Assembly: GCF_024693525.1 (NCBI RefSeq)
Contig: NZ_JAILKR010000119.1
Location: forward strand, 1 to 57,762
Direction of reading: 5' to 3'
Source: Selenomonas sp.
GTDB taxonomy: Bacteria > Bacillota_C > Negativicutes > Selenomonadales > Selenomonadaceae
DNA length: 57,762 nt
Of this stretch, positions 17,237 to 25,696 are shown in pieces. Each line of letters opens with the position of its first letter. Within the stretch, counting starts at the first letter, position 1. The notes beneath the pieces were generated by a model. The model was given only the letters and a program-made list of their open reading frames with translations. It had not been told where the DNA came from and ran no database searches. The translations under genes were made by a program, and so were the position numbers.

Positions 17237-18031
17237 ATGGTTCGAAAGAAATTACAGCTGTTAGCTGTGCTGCTGGTGGTACTATTCATTGGCCTGTTGG
17301 CCGGTTCGGCAAAGAGCTATGCCAATGTGCCCCATGCAGACTCCGTACCGAGTGTGGTTGATCAGGCTGGCCTGCTTAACCAGCGGCAGAAAAAGGAACT
17401 GCTGGAGCGGATACAAAAAGTTGAGCAGGAACACGGCGTCCGCATTGGCATAGTGATCATGAAATCCCTGCAAGGGAAAGAGCCCAAAGCGGCGGCCGAC
17501 GAAATTGTGCTGCGGGATTACCAGGACGGCACCCACGGCGGCATGGTACTGCTGCTGGCGATGGAGTCCCGCGACTGGTATGTGTCGACGGATAGCCGCA
17601 TGCGAAAAATGATAACCGATGAGGAGGGCTTTCCTCATTTGACAGACCAGTTCCTGCCGGATTTGAAAGATGGCAACTATGCCGATGCCTTTATGGCGTA
17701 TGTGGATACAACCGATGAAATGTTAACCTATTATGAGGTAGAGGGGGAACCCTATGATCCCATGGTGGAATTCAGCTTGTTTTCGTTGCTTATCGCCATT
17801 TGTTTGGCAGGGCTTATCGCCGCGCTGACTTGGGGCATTCTCGTTAGCCAGCTCAACAACGTGCAGCCCGCTGAGTCGGCAGACGATTATCTGAAGAAAG
17901 ACAGCATCCATCTCACCGACTGCAAAGACACTTTTCTCTATATGAACGTGACGCGGGTAAAAAAATCCAAGAGTCGGGAAAGTTCTTCCTCCGGCAGCAG
18001 CAGTTGCGGTGGAGGCGGTGGAAAGTTTTAA
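17237..18031 (+). CDS. TPM-domain membrane protein (YdjH/YgcG-like)
   Basis: A 264-residue protein with a signal peptide or anchor (residues 5-27), an extracytoplasmic TPM domain (about 35-165) opening with VVDQAGLLNQRQKKELLERI, one transmembrane helix (about 180-202) and a cytoplasmic tail ending in a Ser-rich stretch and GGGGGKF. A Gly-rich C-terminus is common in this family. TPM domains have been linked with phosphatase activity and photosystem II repair in plants; their bacterial role is not settled. It is the last gene of the operon and is followed by a terminator. Confidence 0.85.
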   Translation: MVRKKLQLLAVLLVVLFIGLLAGSAKSYANVPHADSVPSVVDQAGLLNQRQKKELLERIQKVEQEHGVRIGIVIMKSLQGKEPKAAADEIVLRDYQDGTHGGMVLLLAMESRDWYVSTDSRMRKMITDEEGFPHLTDQFLPDLKDGNYADAFMAYVDTTDEMLTYYEVEGEPYDPMVEFSLFSLLIAICLAGLIAALTWGILVSQLNNVQPAESADDYLKKDSIHLTDCKDTFLYMNVTRVKKSKSRESSSSGSSSCGGGGGKF

Positions 18032-18032
18032 G

Positions 18033-18078
18033 AAATACGCATTACCACAATAACAGATTGATGGTGATGCGTATTTTT
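18033..18078 (+). terminator. Terminator after the TPM gene
   Basis: AAATACGCATTACCA pairs with TGGTGATGCGTATTT (one wobble), followed by T residues. Confidence 0.75.
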
Positions 18079-18214
18079 ATGTTTTGAAGTGTTTGTAATT
18101 ATTTGAGGAATTTACAATGTTTTTTTGCAAGTATCAGGAAACGAGGCCAGTGTCGTTATAGCTGATAGATTAAAAAATATTCTATTGCACAAAATGTAAT
18201 TTAAAAAAATCTGT

Positions 18215-18243
18215 TTGATTTACTAGCGGGATGATGGTAGAAT
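18215..18243 (+). promoter_or_regulatory. Promoter of the MarR/OhrR gene
   Basis: TTGATT (18215-18220), a 17-base spacer and TAGAAT (18238-18243). It overlaps a longer possible reading frame and supports the ATG at 18285 as start. Confidence 0.6.
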
Positions 18244-18284
18244 GGGAGTTAGAAAGATTTATCGGTAACATTGAGGTGCAAGAA

Positions 18285-18740
18285 ATGAGTGACAAGAAGA
18301 AGTTTGACCCGTTGCTTTTAGAAAATCAGCTGTGCTTTCCTGTGTATGCATGTGCCAGAAAGATTGTGGCAGCTTATAATCCGTTCTTGAAGGAGCTTGG
18401 ACTTACCTATGCTCAGTACATCACGATGATGGTGTTGTGGGAGGAGCAGAAAGTAGTAATGCGTGACTTGGGAAAACGGCTTTATCTGGATTCGGGAACT
18501 CTGACTCCGGTACTGAAAAAACTGGAGGCCATGGGATATCTGAAACGATATCGGAATCCTCAGGATGAGCGTGTGCTGATGGTATCGATTACCGAGAAGG
18601 GAAAAGCCCTTCGGAGCGAAGCCGAAAAGGTTCCTTATCAGATGGGATGTCTGGTGAATCAAAATGGGGAGTTGTTCTCTAGTGACGAGGTTGAAAAGTT
18701 AAAGGAACAGCTGTATCAGATTATTCATACGTTGGCGTGA
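18285..18740 (+). CDS. MarR-family regulator, OhrR-like
   Basis: A 151-residue winged-helix regulator. The N-terminal LENQLCFPVYACARKI closely resembles OhrR, in which the first Cys of this segment is the peroxide-reactive residue. The wing contains the DERVLMVSITEKG pattern. OhrR normally represses an organic hydroperoxide reductase gene (ohr), which is not found in this window. GAGGTG lies 8 nt before the ATG. A thiol-redox gene (trxA) faces it across a shared terminator. Confidence 0.85.
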   Translation: MSDKKKFDPLLLENQLCFPVYACARKIVAAYNPFLKELGLTYAQYITMMVLWEEQKVVMRDLGKRLYLDSGTLTPVLKKLEAMGYLKRYRNPQDERVLMVSITEKGKALRSEAEKVPYQMGCLVNQNGELFSSDEVEKLKEQLYQIIHTLA

Positions 18741-18744
18741 ACGC

Positions 18745-18791
18745 AAAAAAGCGGCGTCTGCACTTAGAGAAGGTGCAGACGCCGCTTTTTT
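18745..18791. terminator. Bidirectional terminator between ohrR-like gene and trxA
   Basis: Six A, a 13-bp GC-rich stem (GCGGCGTCTGCAC and its complement), a 9-base loop and six T serve both convergent genes. Confidence 0.92.
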
Positions 18792-18805
18792 ATGGGAAAT
18801 ATCGG

Positions 18806-19114
18806 TTACTGAATCAGTTCGACAACTTTTTCTTTGGGAACCAGGCCGACAGATTCGTTTACTTTTTGTCCGTCCTTGAAGACGACAAGCATCGGGATGC
18901 TCATGACATCGAACTGGGATGCCAGTTCTGGCTCTTCGTCTACGTTTATTTTGCCGACTTTAACGTCGGGATGTTCTTCGGCAACTTGGTCAACAATCGG
19001 GGAGAGCATGCGGCAGGGTCCGCACCAGCTGGCCCAGAAATCAATCAGTACAGTGCCCTTTGTCTTAAGAACTTCGGTTTGAAAATTATCTTTGGTAATG
19101 GTAATGGTATCCAT
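18806..19114 (-). CDS. trxA: Thioredoxin
   Basis: A 102-residue thioredoxin with the active site FWASWCGPCRM and the cis-proline segment MSIPMLVVFKDG. It reduces protein disulfides in the cytoplasm using thioredoxin reductase, which is not in this window. The ATG at 19114 has AAGGAGG 6 nt upstream; a longer in-frame extension has no ribosome-binding site and lacks similarity to the family. TATAAT-like hexamers lie upstream on the minus strand. Confidence 0.96.
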   Translation of the reverse strand: MDTITITKDNFQTEVLKTKGTVLIDFWASWCGPCRMLSPIVDQVAEEHPDVKVGKINVDEEPELASQFDVMSIPMLVVFKDGQKVNESVGLVPKEKVVELIQ

Positions 19115-19273
19115 GGGTGACCTCCTTGTAGCTCGTATTATATTATGACTTTTCGTTATCTTGATTATAGCATTCCGATAGGTCGGCTTCCGTGATTGGC
19201 TCACACAAATGGCAGGCAGAGGATAAAAGTATGGAGATTTCAGCAGAAAGTCATGCACAAGTTTTCCTGGCTG

Positions 19274-19282
19274 TGCTATAAT
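19274..19282 (+). promoter_or_regulatory. Extended -10 promoter of uppP
   Basis: TGC immediately before TATAAT (19277-19282) forms an extended -10; the -35 region is weak. Confidence 0.5.
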
Positions 19283-19334
19283 GGGACTTGCTTTGAAATT
19301 TTAGCACAGGATATGTTTAGGAGGACGCATTACA

Positions 19335-20183
19335 GTGGATTTGAGCATAATGGATTTGTTAAAGACCATCATTCTCGGGGTGGTAGAAGGCTTGACGGAA
19401 TGGCTGCCGGTATCAAGTACGGGACATATGATTTTAGTGGATGAGTTTATCCAGTTAGATGTCAGTAAATCGTTTATGGATATGTTCCTGGTCGTTATTC
19501 AGTTGGGTGCCATTTTGGCAGTCGTAGCCCTCAACTTCGAGAAACTCAATCCCTGGTCATCGTGGAAGACGAGGCAAGAGAAGAAGGAAACGTTTAGTCT
19601 TTGGAAGAAGGTCCTTTTTGCCTGCGTTCCGGCGGCTGTTATCGGACTCTTGTTCAATGACTACATGGAAAAGCATTTCATGACGGCGCCGGTGGTAGCG
19701 GCAACACTTATTTTCTATGGTATCATGTTCATCTTGGTTGAGAATTATAACAAGCATCGCCGGCCTCGCGTCAGCGATTTGGCGCGGCTCGATTACAAGA
19801 CCGCCTTTATCATCGGCATGTTCCAGGTGCTGTCGTTGATTCCGGGTACGAGCCGTTCTGGTTCCACGATTCTTGGTGGTATCATCTTTGGGACAAGCCG
19901 TTATGTGGCTGCAGAGTTTACGTTTTTCTTAGCGATTCCGGTTATGTTTGGCGCCAGTCTGCTGAAAATCGTGAAGTTCGGCTTGGACTTTAGTGGTTCG
20001 GAATTGGTGATTCTACTGGTGGGAATGGTCACGGCATTTATCGTTTCGATCATCTCCATCAAATTCCTGATGGACTATATCAAGACCAATGACTTTAAGG
20101 TTTTTGGCTGGTACCGTATTGTCCTCGGTATTGTGGTTGTCGCATATCTGTTGATGGTTGGCGATCCAACAGTGAATAACTGA
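19335..20183 (+). CDS. uppP: Undecaprenyl-diphosphatase UppP/BacA
   Basis: A 282-residue polytopic membrane enzyme that dephosphorylates undecaprenyl diphosphate, recycling the lipid carrier for peptidoglycan. The two signature segments are present: [14 protein letters not shown] near the N-terminus and [12 protein letters not shown] near the middle. The start is GTG at 19335 with AGGAGG about 10 nt upstream. Increased dosage of this family is known to give bacitracin tolerance. A terminator follows. Confidence 0.96.
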   Translation: MDLSIMDLLKTIILGVVEGLTEWLPVSSTGHMILVDEFIQLDVSKSFMDMFLVVIQLGAILAVVALNFEKLNPWSSWKTRQEKKETFSLWKKVLFACVPAAVIGLLFNDYMEKHFMTAPVVAATLIFYGIMFILVENYNKHRRPRVSDLARLDYKTAFIIGMFQVLSLIPGTSRSGSTILGGIIFGTSRYVAAEFTFFLAIPVMFGASLLKIVKFGLDFSGSELVILLVGMVTAFIVSIISIKFLMDYIKTNDFKVFGWYRIVLGIVVVAYLLMVGDPTVNN

Positions 20184-20184
20184 T

Positions 20185-20235
20185 AAAACGAGAGTCTCAT
20201 TTTGGAGCCGGTGCTCAAAATGGGATTCTCGTTTT
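20185..20235 (+). terminator. Terminator after uppP
   Basis: A long imperfect stem (AAAACGAGA... with ...TCTCGTTTT; roughly 20 bp with small mismatches) ends in four T. Confidence 0.8.
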
Positions 20236-20265
20236 CGTTTATTGGAGGCTGGGGAAGATTTGCCT

Positions 20266-20295
20266 TTGGCAAAATGGGAATGATAGCGTTATAAT
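20266..20295 (+). promoter_or_regulatory. Promoter of pth operon
   Basis: TTGGCA (20266-20271), an 18-base spacer and TATAAT (20290-20295) precede pth. Confidence 0.6.
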
Positions 20296-20330
20296 AAGGA
20301 ATACAGTTTTGAAATGGAGTGAATACGACA

Positions 20331-20954
20331 ATGAAAATAATTGCTGGTCTGGGAAATCCCGGCAGTGAATATGAGAAGACCAAACACAATGTTGGTTTTA
20401 TGTTTGTGGATGCTCTGGCAGAAAAATTGGGGGTCACAGACTGGAAGGATAAGTTCGATGCGAAGATTGGTGAGACGCGCATTGGTGTGGAAAAAGTTCT
20501 GCTGGTGAAGCCTCAGACGTATATGAATGAGAGTGGACAGGCGATTGGCCCGCTGATGAATTTCTACAAACTCGACGCAGAGGACCTTATCGTGGTCCAT
20601 GATGATATGGATATCCCGGCGGGAACCATTCGCATTCGCAAAAAAGGGAGCGCGGGCGGTCATAATGGAATCAAATCCGTGCTAGCTCACGTGGGGGATG
20701 AGCATTTTGCCCGGGTGCGTATCGGCATTGGCAGGCCGCTGCCAGGCTGGACGGTCGTCAACCATGTACTGGCACCGTTTGTGCCGGAGGATGTAACGAA
20801 AATCGAAGAGGCCATCAAATATTTGGTTCCGGCGGTGGAATGCATTGTAACGGATGATGTGGACATGGCTATGAATCAGTATAATCCGAAAAAGGCGAAA
20901 AAGAAAAAAGTGAAGGCAGAAGAGGTACAGGAGGGCGAAGTAGTCAATGGGTGA
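20331..20954 (+). CDS. pth: Peptidyl-tRNA hydrolase
   Basis: A 207-residue enzyme that frees tRNA from peptidyl-tRNA dropped off the ribosome. The N-terminal GLGNPGSEYEKTKHNVGF includes the catalytic His; HDDMDIPAG and SAGGHNGIKS are also present. The last 20 residues are an unusual Lys/Glu-rich tail beyond the normal end of the domain. The ATG at 20331 is used rather than an in-frame GTG four codons earlier, which overlaps the GGAG site. Its end overlaps the radical SAM gene by 8 nt. Confidence 0.95.
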   Translation: MKIIAGLGNPGSEYEKTKHNVGFMFVDALAEKLGVTDWKDKFDAKIGETRIGVEKVLLVKPQTYMNESGQAIGPLMNFYKLDAEDLIVVHDDMDIPAGTIRIRKKGSAGGHNGIKSVLAHVGDEHFARVRIGIGRPLPGWTVVNHVLAPFVPEDVTKIEEAIKYLVPAVECIVTDDVDMAMNQYNPKKAKKKKVKAEEVQEGEVVNG

Positions 20955-22188
20955 GAGAATTACCGCAGTCTATGCCAATGAAGATGGCAATATTTTGGAT
21001 GCGCCGGGACTGCAGGGAATGGGCCGCACGGGGCGTGAGAACATCCTGCTGAAACCGGAAGATTTGATACCGCTGCCGGAGAGTGCGGACCTCATGCTGT
21101 TACCGGACCATTTGGCGGTGGGCTGTGCGGAGGATGGCGAAGTCATGCCAATAAGCGGACTGGCGGTAGCCGCCATTCTGCCAGCAGGCTATACCCGACT
21201 TTATCTGCCAGCCTATGAGCGGGCTGAGGAGGCCCAGCGACTGCCCTTATACGGGTACACGGCGGTTGTCGTCTACAAGGACGAACTCTATTGTGCGGCG
21301 GTCTATACCGATGAAAATCATAAATGGGACCCGATTCACTACAATACGAAAGACTTGAAGAATCTGGTCAAACGTACCAAGAAGGACTTGCCGGGAAACC
21401 GCATTGTGGAGCAGGTGGGAGGCTGCAGCCTCAAGTGGCATTGCTGCACGGCGCAGAATCTCTTTTATCGTCGTTGGGAGTGTGGCATTCCTACGTCACC
21501 TGTCTGCAATGCCAATTGCTTTGGCTGTATTTCCCTGCAGCCTGCTGAATGCTGCCCGTCGCCGCAGGAACGCATCAAATTCCGTCCGACGCCGGAGGAG
21601 ATTGCTGAAGTAGGTGTATATCATCTTTCGGTGGCACCGGATGGTATCATCAGTTTTGGTCAGGGCTGTGAAGGGGAACCGTCGCTGGCTGCCGATAATA
21701 TTGCGGCAGGCATTAAGTTGATACGTGAACAGACCGACAAGGGGCAGATTAATATGAATTCCAATGTTGGCTGGACGGAGGGCGTCAAGAAAATCGTTGA
21801 TGCCGGACTCGATTCGCTGCGGGTTTCGATTATTAGTGCCCGTGATGAGGGCTATGATGCCTATTATCGGGCCAGCTATCATCTGGAAAATGTCAAAGAG
21901 TCGATTCGCTATGCCTTGGATCACGGTGTCTATGTCTCGCTGAATCTCCTTTATTTCCCGGGATTCAATGACCGGGAGGAAGAATTGGCGGCATGGCAGG
22001 ATTTCTTCCGTGAGTTGCCGGTTCAGATGATCCAGGTGCGCAATCTCAATATCGACCCCGATGCGTTCCTGGATATCATGCCGGAACCGCAGGGGAAAGC
22101 GGTGGGGACCCGAACTTTTATCGAGACCTTGCATAAAGAATTTCCGCAGCTGGTCATCGGTAGTTTTAGTCATTATGTGGAGGATTGA
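20947..22188 (+). CDS. Radical SAM protein of unknown function, Cys-rich
   Basis: A 413-residue protein. Residues 1-140 are a separate N-terminal region without recognisable domain. The radical SAM cluster motif CNANCFGC (C187, C191, C194) starts a TIM-barrel-like domain with the Gly-rich GQGCEGEP and later strand motifs such as SLRVSIISARDEGYDAYY. Six further cysteines crowd the motif (C160, C166, C167, C179, C202, C203), suggesting an auxiliary cluster or a metal site. The ATG overlaps pth by 8 nt and the stop lies 2 nt before nagA, so all three are likely co-transcribed. No substrate can be named. Confidence 0.85.
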   Translation: MGERITAVYANEDGNILDAPGLQGMGRTGRENILLKPEDLIPLPESADLMLLPDHLAVGCAEDGEVMPISGLAVAAILPAGYTRLYLPAYERAEEAQRLPLYGYTAVVVYKDELYCAAVYTDENHKWDPIHYNTKDLKNLVKRTKKDLPGNRIVEQVGGCSLKWHCCTAQNLFYRRWECGIPTSPVCNANCFGCISLQPAECCPSPQERIKFRPTPEEIAEVGVYHLSVAPDGIISFGQGCEGEPSLAADNIAAGIKLIREQTDKGQINMNSNVGWTEGVKKIVDAGLDSLRVSIISARDEGYDAYYRASYHLENVKESIRYALDHGVYVSLNLLYFPGFNDREEELAAWQDFFRELPVQMIQVRNLNIDPDAFLDIMPEPQGKAVGTRTFIETLHKEFPQLVIGSFSHYVED

Positions 22189-22190
22189 AG

Positions 22191-23345
22191 ATGCTGGCAA
22201 TAATCAATGGCAAATGCATTCTGCCGGATGAGCAGGGTGATTTTACAATACAGACGGGTAAGGTGGTTCTCTGCGAAGGCGAGCGAATCAAGGGAATCGT
22301 TTCTGACAGCGAAGCGGCAGCTATGGCGATTGAGGAAACGATTGACGCCAAAGGCGGCTATGTTTCGCCGGGGTTCCTCAATGTGCATATTCACGGCTGT
22401 GACGGCATGGACACCATGGATGATGAGGAAATGGCATTGCCGCGCATGAGCCGCTTGCAGGCTAAGACTGGTGTCACTGGGTTCCTGCCCACTACGATGA
22501 CTTGTGCCTGGGACGACGTGGCAAAAGCCTTTGCCCATATCCGTCACTATCAGCAACAGCCCCCAGCAGGGGCAAGAATCTTGGGGGCCCATATGGAAGG
22601 GCCATTCATCAGCCCTGCCAAGAAAGGGGCTCAGGCTGAGTGCAATATCCGCCCGGCTGATTTTGAACTGGTGGAGCCTTGGCAGGATGTTGTCCGCATC
22701 ATAACACTGGCACCAGAGGAGCTGTCCGATTACCGTTTTGTGGAGCTTTGTGAGGAAGCCGGGATTACGGTTTCCATCGGGCATACGGCTGCAGATTATG
22801 AGACGGTGATGGAGGCGGTAACAAAGCATGGCGTTCATCATATCACGCATCTTTACAATGCCATGACGCCGTTCCACCATCGCAATCCTGGTGTGGTTGG
22901 TGCGGCGTTGGACTCGACGGCGAATTGTGAAATCATTGCCGACAATGTCCACTCTCATCCAGCAGCCCAGCGCCTTTTGTATCATGCCAAAGGCGGCAAG
23001 AATATCGTTTTGATTACGGATTCGTTAAGAGCCTGTGGCGTTGGTGACGGGCCCTCCGAGCTGGGGGGACAGAAAGTGTTTGTCAAGGGGGAACTGGCAA
23101 CCCTGGAAGACGGTACGATTGCGGGCAGTGTGGCAACCATGAACCGCTGCATCAAGCTGTTCTGGGAAAACACCGGTGCTCCGCTGGCAAAGGTTATTGA
23201 GATGGCAACTAAGACACCGGCTGTCGAGCTTAATCTTTACGAAGAACTTGGCTCGCTGGAGACGGGCAAGCGGGCAGACCTGGTCATTTTCGATGAAGAA
23301 GTGAATATAAAACATACGATTATCGGCGGAAAACAGTTCTGCTGA
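22191..23345 (+). CDS. nagA: N-acetylglucosamine-6-phosphate deacetylase
   Basis: A 384-residue amidohydrolase that removes acetate from GlcNAc-6-P during amino-sugar recycling. Metal and catalytic segments are visible: NVHIHGCDG, AHMEGPFISP, SIGHTAADYE, THLYNAM and the catalytic Asp in LITDSLRACG. The start at 22191 is set by GGAGG 7 nt upstream, inside the end of the preceding gene. nagB is not adjacent. A terminator follows. Confidence 0.95.
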   Translation: MLAIINGKCILPDEQGDFTIQTGKVVLCEGERIKGIVSDSEAAAMAIEETIDAKGGYVSPGFLNVHIHGCDGMDTMDDEEMALPRMSRLQAKTGVTGFLPTTMTCAWDDVAKAFAHIRHYQQQPPAGARILGAHMEGPFISPAKKGAQAECNIRPADFELVEPWQDVVRIITLAPEELSDYRFVELCEEAGITVSIGHTAADYETVMEAVTKHGVHHITHLYNAMTPFHHRNPGVVGAALDSTANCEIIADNVHSHPAAQRLLYHAKGGKNIVLITDSLRACGVGDGPSELGGQKVFVKGELATLEDGTIAGSVATMNRCIKLFWENTGAPLAKVIEMATKTPAVELNLYEELGSLETGKRADLVIFDEEVNIKHTIIGGKQFC

Positions 23346-23347
23346 TT

Positions 23348-23382
23348 GAAAAAGCGGCGCAGATTTTTAGTCTGTGCCGCTT
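23348..23382. terminator. Shared terminator between nagA and the chromate-transport genes
   Basis: AAAGCGGCGCAGA pairs with TCTGTGCCGCTTT (one wobble); the run of five T is on the minus-strand side. Confidence 0.8.
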
Positions 23383-23385
23383 TGC

Positions 23386-23955
23386 TTAAAGGAGCTGTTT
23401 TACGATTCCGAGGGCGAGGCCGGCAAGGCCGGAGGCAGCCAACAATTTTATAACACCGACCTTTTGGCGGACGGCCATGAGAGAGACAGCCAGAATCGCA
23501 ATGCCGATGGGGTCGATGGTGGAGAGGTCAGCTGGTAGTTTTTCCTCGTTCCAGAGAGCAAGGGTGATAAAACTTATGCCAGCTGCGGCAATCAGGGCGA
23601 TTACTGCCGGGCGAAGGCCGTTCAGGATGCCACGGATTGGCCCGATGTCGCCGTATTTGAAAAATAGTTTTGCCAGCAGGATACCGAGCAGAAAGGATGG
23701 AGTGCAAAAGCCGAGGGTGGCGGAAATAGCGCCGGGGATGCCGGCAATCTTCATGCCGGCAAAGGTGGCAGCGTTGATGCCGATTGGTCCCGGCGTCATC
23801 TGGGAAATGGTGAAAATATCCACAAATTCAGACAGGGTCAGCCAGTGATAGGTGTCAACGACAGCAGACTGAATCAGCGGCATGGAGGCATAACCTCCGC
23901 CTACACAGAAGATGGCCACTTTGGCAAATTCTCCAAACAGAGTCAAGTAAATCAT
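23386..23955 (-). CDS. Chromate transporter family, half-size subunit 2
   Basis: A 189-residue membrane protein of the CHR family, short-chain type, with six or so hydrophobic segments. The family motif FTISQMTPGPIGINAATFAG is clear. Two such half-size genes in tandem normally act together, each supplying one half of the full-length ChrA fold. CHR proteins export chromate in some species, but in many anaerobes the substrate is undefined. AAGGAGG lies 8 nt before the ATG, and it follows its partner by 12 nt. Confidence 0.88.
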   Translation of the reverse strand: MIYLTLFGEFAKVAIFCVGGGYASMPLIQSAVVDTYHWLTLSEFVDIFTISQMTPGPIGINAATFAGMKIAGIPGAISATLGFCTPSFLLGILLAKLFFKYGDIGPIRGILNGLRPAVIALIAAAGISFITLALWNEEKLPADLSTIDPIGIAILAVSLMAVRQKVGVIKLLAASGLAGLALGIVKQLL

Positions 23956-23967
23956 GATAAAACCTCC

Positions 23968-24555
23968 TTAGTTCCCGTACTCGCGGCTGCGCAGGAACAG
24001 GAGTCCCAAAAGGCCGTCGAAGATAATCAGCAGCATGATGTTGACATCGAAGCAGAAATTGGCAAGGAAGGTGCCGGCGATGATGGCCAGGGGAAGAAGC
24101 AGTTTCTTCTTCAGCTGTTTGTGCAGCAGATCAATGGAAACGTTGACAATCAGTGCGGTAGCGCCGCATTGCATGCCCTTTAGCAGGTAGCGTACATATT
24201 GATTGGAAGCAAACCAGTCATAGGCGCAGGCGATAAGGGAGAGGGTGAAGAGGGGGGGCAGAATGGTGGCGGACAGGGCCGTCAGGGCGCCGCGTACCCC
24301 CGCCATGCGGTAGCCAAGAATAATTGAAGCGTTGACCGCTACGATGCCTGGCATGGACTGGGCAATGGATACGAGATTCAGCGTGTCTTTGTCATTAAGC
24401 CAGCCATACTCGTCGACGTATTTGGCCCGCAACAGCGGGATGATGACAAAGCCGCCGCCTACGGTAAAGGCACTGATTAAAAACGTCGATTGGAACAGTT
24501 TCCAATAGAAGTTGGGACAGGATGCGGCGACGGATTTCAATTCTTCGTTAGACAT
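23968..24555 (-). CDS. Chromate transporter family, half-size subunit 1
   Basis: A 195-residue CHR-family membrane protein, partner of the gene downstream. The N-terminal segment SAFTVGGGFVIIPLLRAKYVD and SIAQSMPGIVAVNASIILG are typical family signatures. AGGAGG precedes the ATG. It lies 18 nt after the LysR gene, so the regulator and both subunits form one operon. Confidence 0.88.
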   Translation of the reverse strand: MSNEELKSVAASCPNFYWKLFQSTFLISAFTVGGGFVIIPLLRAKYVDEYGWLNDKDTLNLVSIAQSMPGIVAVNASIILGYRMAGVRGALTALSATILPPLFTLSLIACAYDWFASNQYVRYLLKGMQCGATALIVNVSIDLLHKQLKKKLLLPLAIIAGTFLANFCFDVNIMLLIIFDGLLGLLFLRSREYGN

Positions 24556-24573
24556 AATGATTCCTCCTGCTGG

Positions 24574-25461
24574 TTATTTCGCGTCAGGGATTGGTTTTCC
24601 GCATAGGGCGGTCAGAAACTTTTGACCGATATGGGATAGATAGGTGTCACGGCGCCAGATGACTGCAATTTTTGTTTCGAGAGATGGCTCTTCGATGGTT
24701 TTGATATGAAGATTTTCATGGGCGGCAAGCTTCATGGCTGATAAGGGCGCTAGCGCGATGCCAAGACCTGCATTGGCCCAAAGCACAGTAGTGCGGGCAT
24801 CGTCGTTGCGGCAATAGATTTCCGGCTGGATGCTCTGGGCAGTAAAGGCGTCAGCAAGCAGCTGATTAAAGCGGCGATAGACAATCAGCGGCCGTTTCGC
24901 TAGTTCCGCCAGCTGGATAGACGTTCTATCGGGACACCAGTCCAATTGGCCGGTCATTGCCACGGCCATGGGCTCAGAGTTAAGGTATTCGCAGTGGAAT
25001 TGGCTGGCATTGAAGGGGGTACGAACGATGCCGATTTCGATAATTCCCTGCTCTAATAATTCGATGAGCTGGTAAGTGTTGGCGTCGTGAATTTCGAAAT
25101 GGACATCGCGGAACTCTTTATGGAAGTCCTGTAGTCCCTGGCTAAGCAGGATGCTGCCTGAGGAAGAAATCGTTCCGATGGAGAGAGTGCCACGAAGGCC
25201 TTGGCAAAGGTCGGCGATTTCCCGGGTGGTGGAGTCGGCCATGTCCAGCATTTGCTGGGCGCGACGGGCTAAGAGCCGGCCCGCATCGGTGAGCGCAATG
25301 CGATGAGGTCCACGTTTAAAAAGCTGGGTTCCGAGTTCCTCTTCTAACAGTTTCATTTGCTGGGAGAGCGGTGGCTGTGCCATATGAAGTTTTTTGGCCG
25401 CCGCTGTAATTTGTTGTTCGGTTACAACGGTGAGAAAATAATTCAGTTGTTTTAAGTCCAT
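24574..25461 (-). CDS. LysR-family transcriptional regulator
   Basis: A 295-residue LysR regulator: N-terminal helix-turn-helix (QQITAAAKKLHMAQPPLSQQMKLLEEELG) split over two helices, then a periplasmic-binding-like effector domain (about 90-290). It lies directly upstream of the two CHR genes in the same direction, so control of that pair is likely though not shown. GAGGAG stands about 13 nt before the ATG, a rather long spacing. An inverted repeat (25504-25542) lies upstream and may be its operator. Confidence 0.9.
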   Translation of the reverse strand: MDLKQLNYFLTVVTEQQITAAAKKLHMAQPPLSQQMKLLEEELGTQLFKRGPHRIALTDAGRLLARRAQQMLDMADSTTREIADLCQGLRGTLSIGTISSSGSILLSQGLQDFHKEFRDVHFEIHDANTYQLIELLEQGIIEIGIVRTPFNASQFHCEYLNSEPMAVAMTGQLDWCPDRTSIQLAELAKRPLIVYRRFNQLLADAFTAQSIQPEIYCRNDDARTTVLWANAGLGIALAPLSAMKLAAHENLHIKTIEEPSLETKIAVIWRRDTYLSHIGQKFLTALCGKPIPDAK

Positions 25462-25503
25462 AGGTGTAAAATATCTCCTCTATACATTTATAATATATTG
25501 AAC

Positions 25504-25542
25504 AAGCGGTATATATTTTTAAAATATATTAAATAACCGCTT
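25504..25542. repeat. Inverted repeat upstream of the LysR gene
   Basis: AAGCGGT (25504-25510) and ACCGCTT (25536-25542) are exact complements separated by 25 very AT-rich bases. It may be an operator of the LysR regulator or a weak transcription terminator; neither is proven. Confidence 0.35.
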
Positions 25543-25696
25543 TTATCATAATGCCTGGAAAGGAAATTTGCAAGGGGGAGAGAAAAACAATTAGCAGAGA
25601 GCTATGTAACCGTTGTAACAGACGGATGTAGAAGCAGTTCGTATAATAAAGGGGTAATTTGGATTAAGGTAAGAACAGCAGAGATGAGGAGATATA

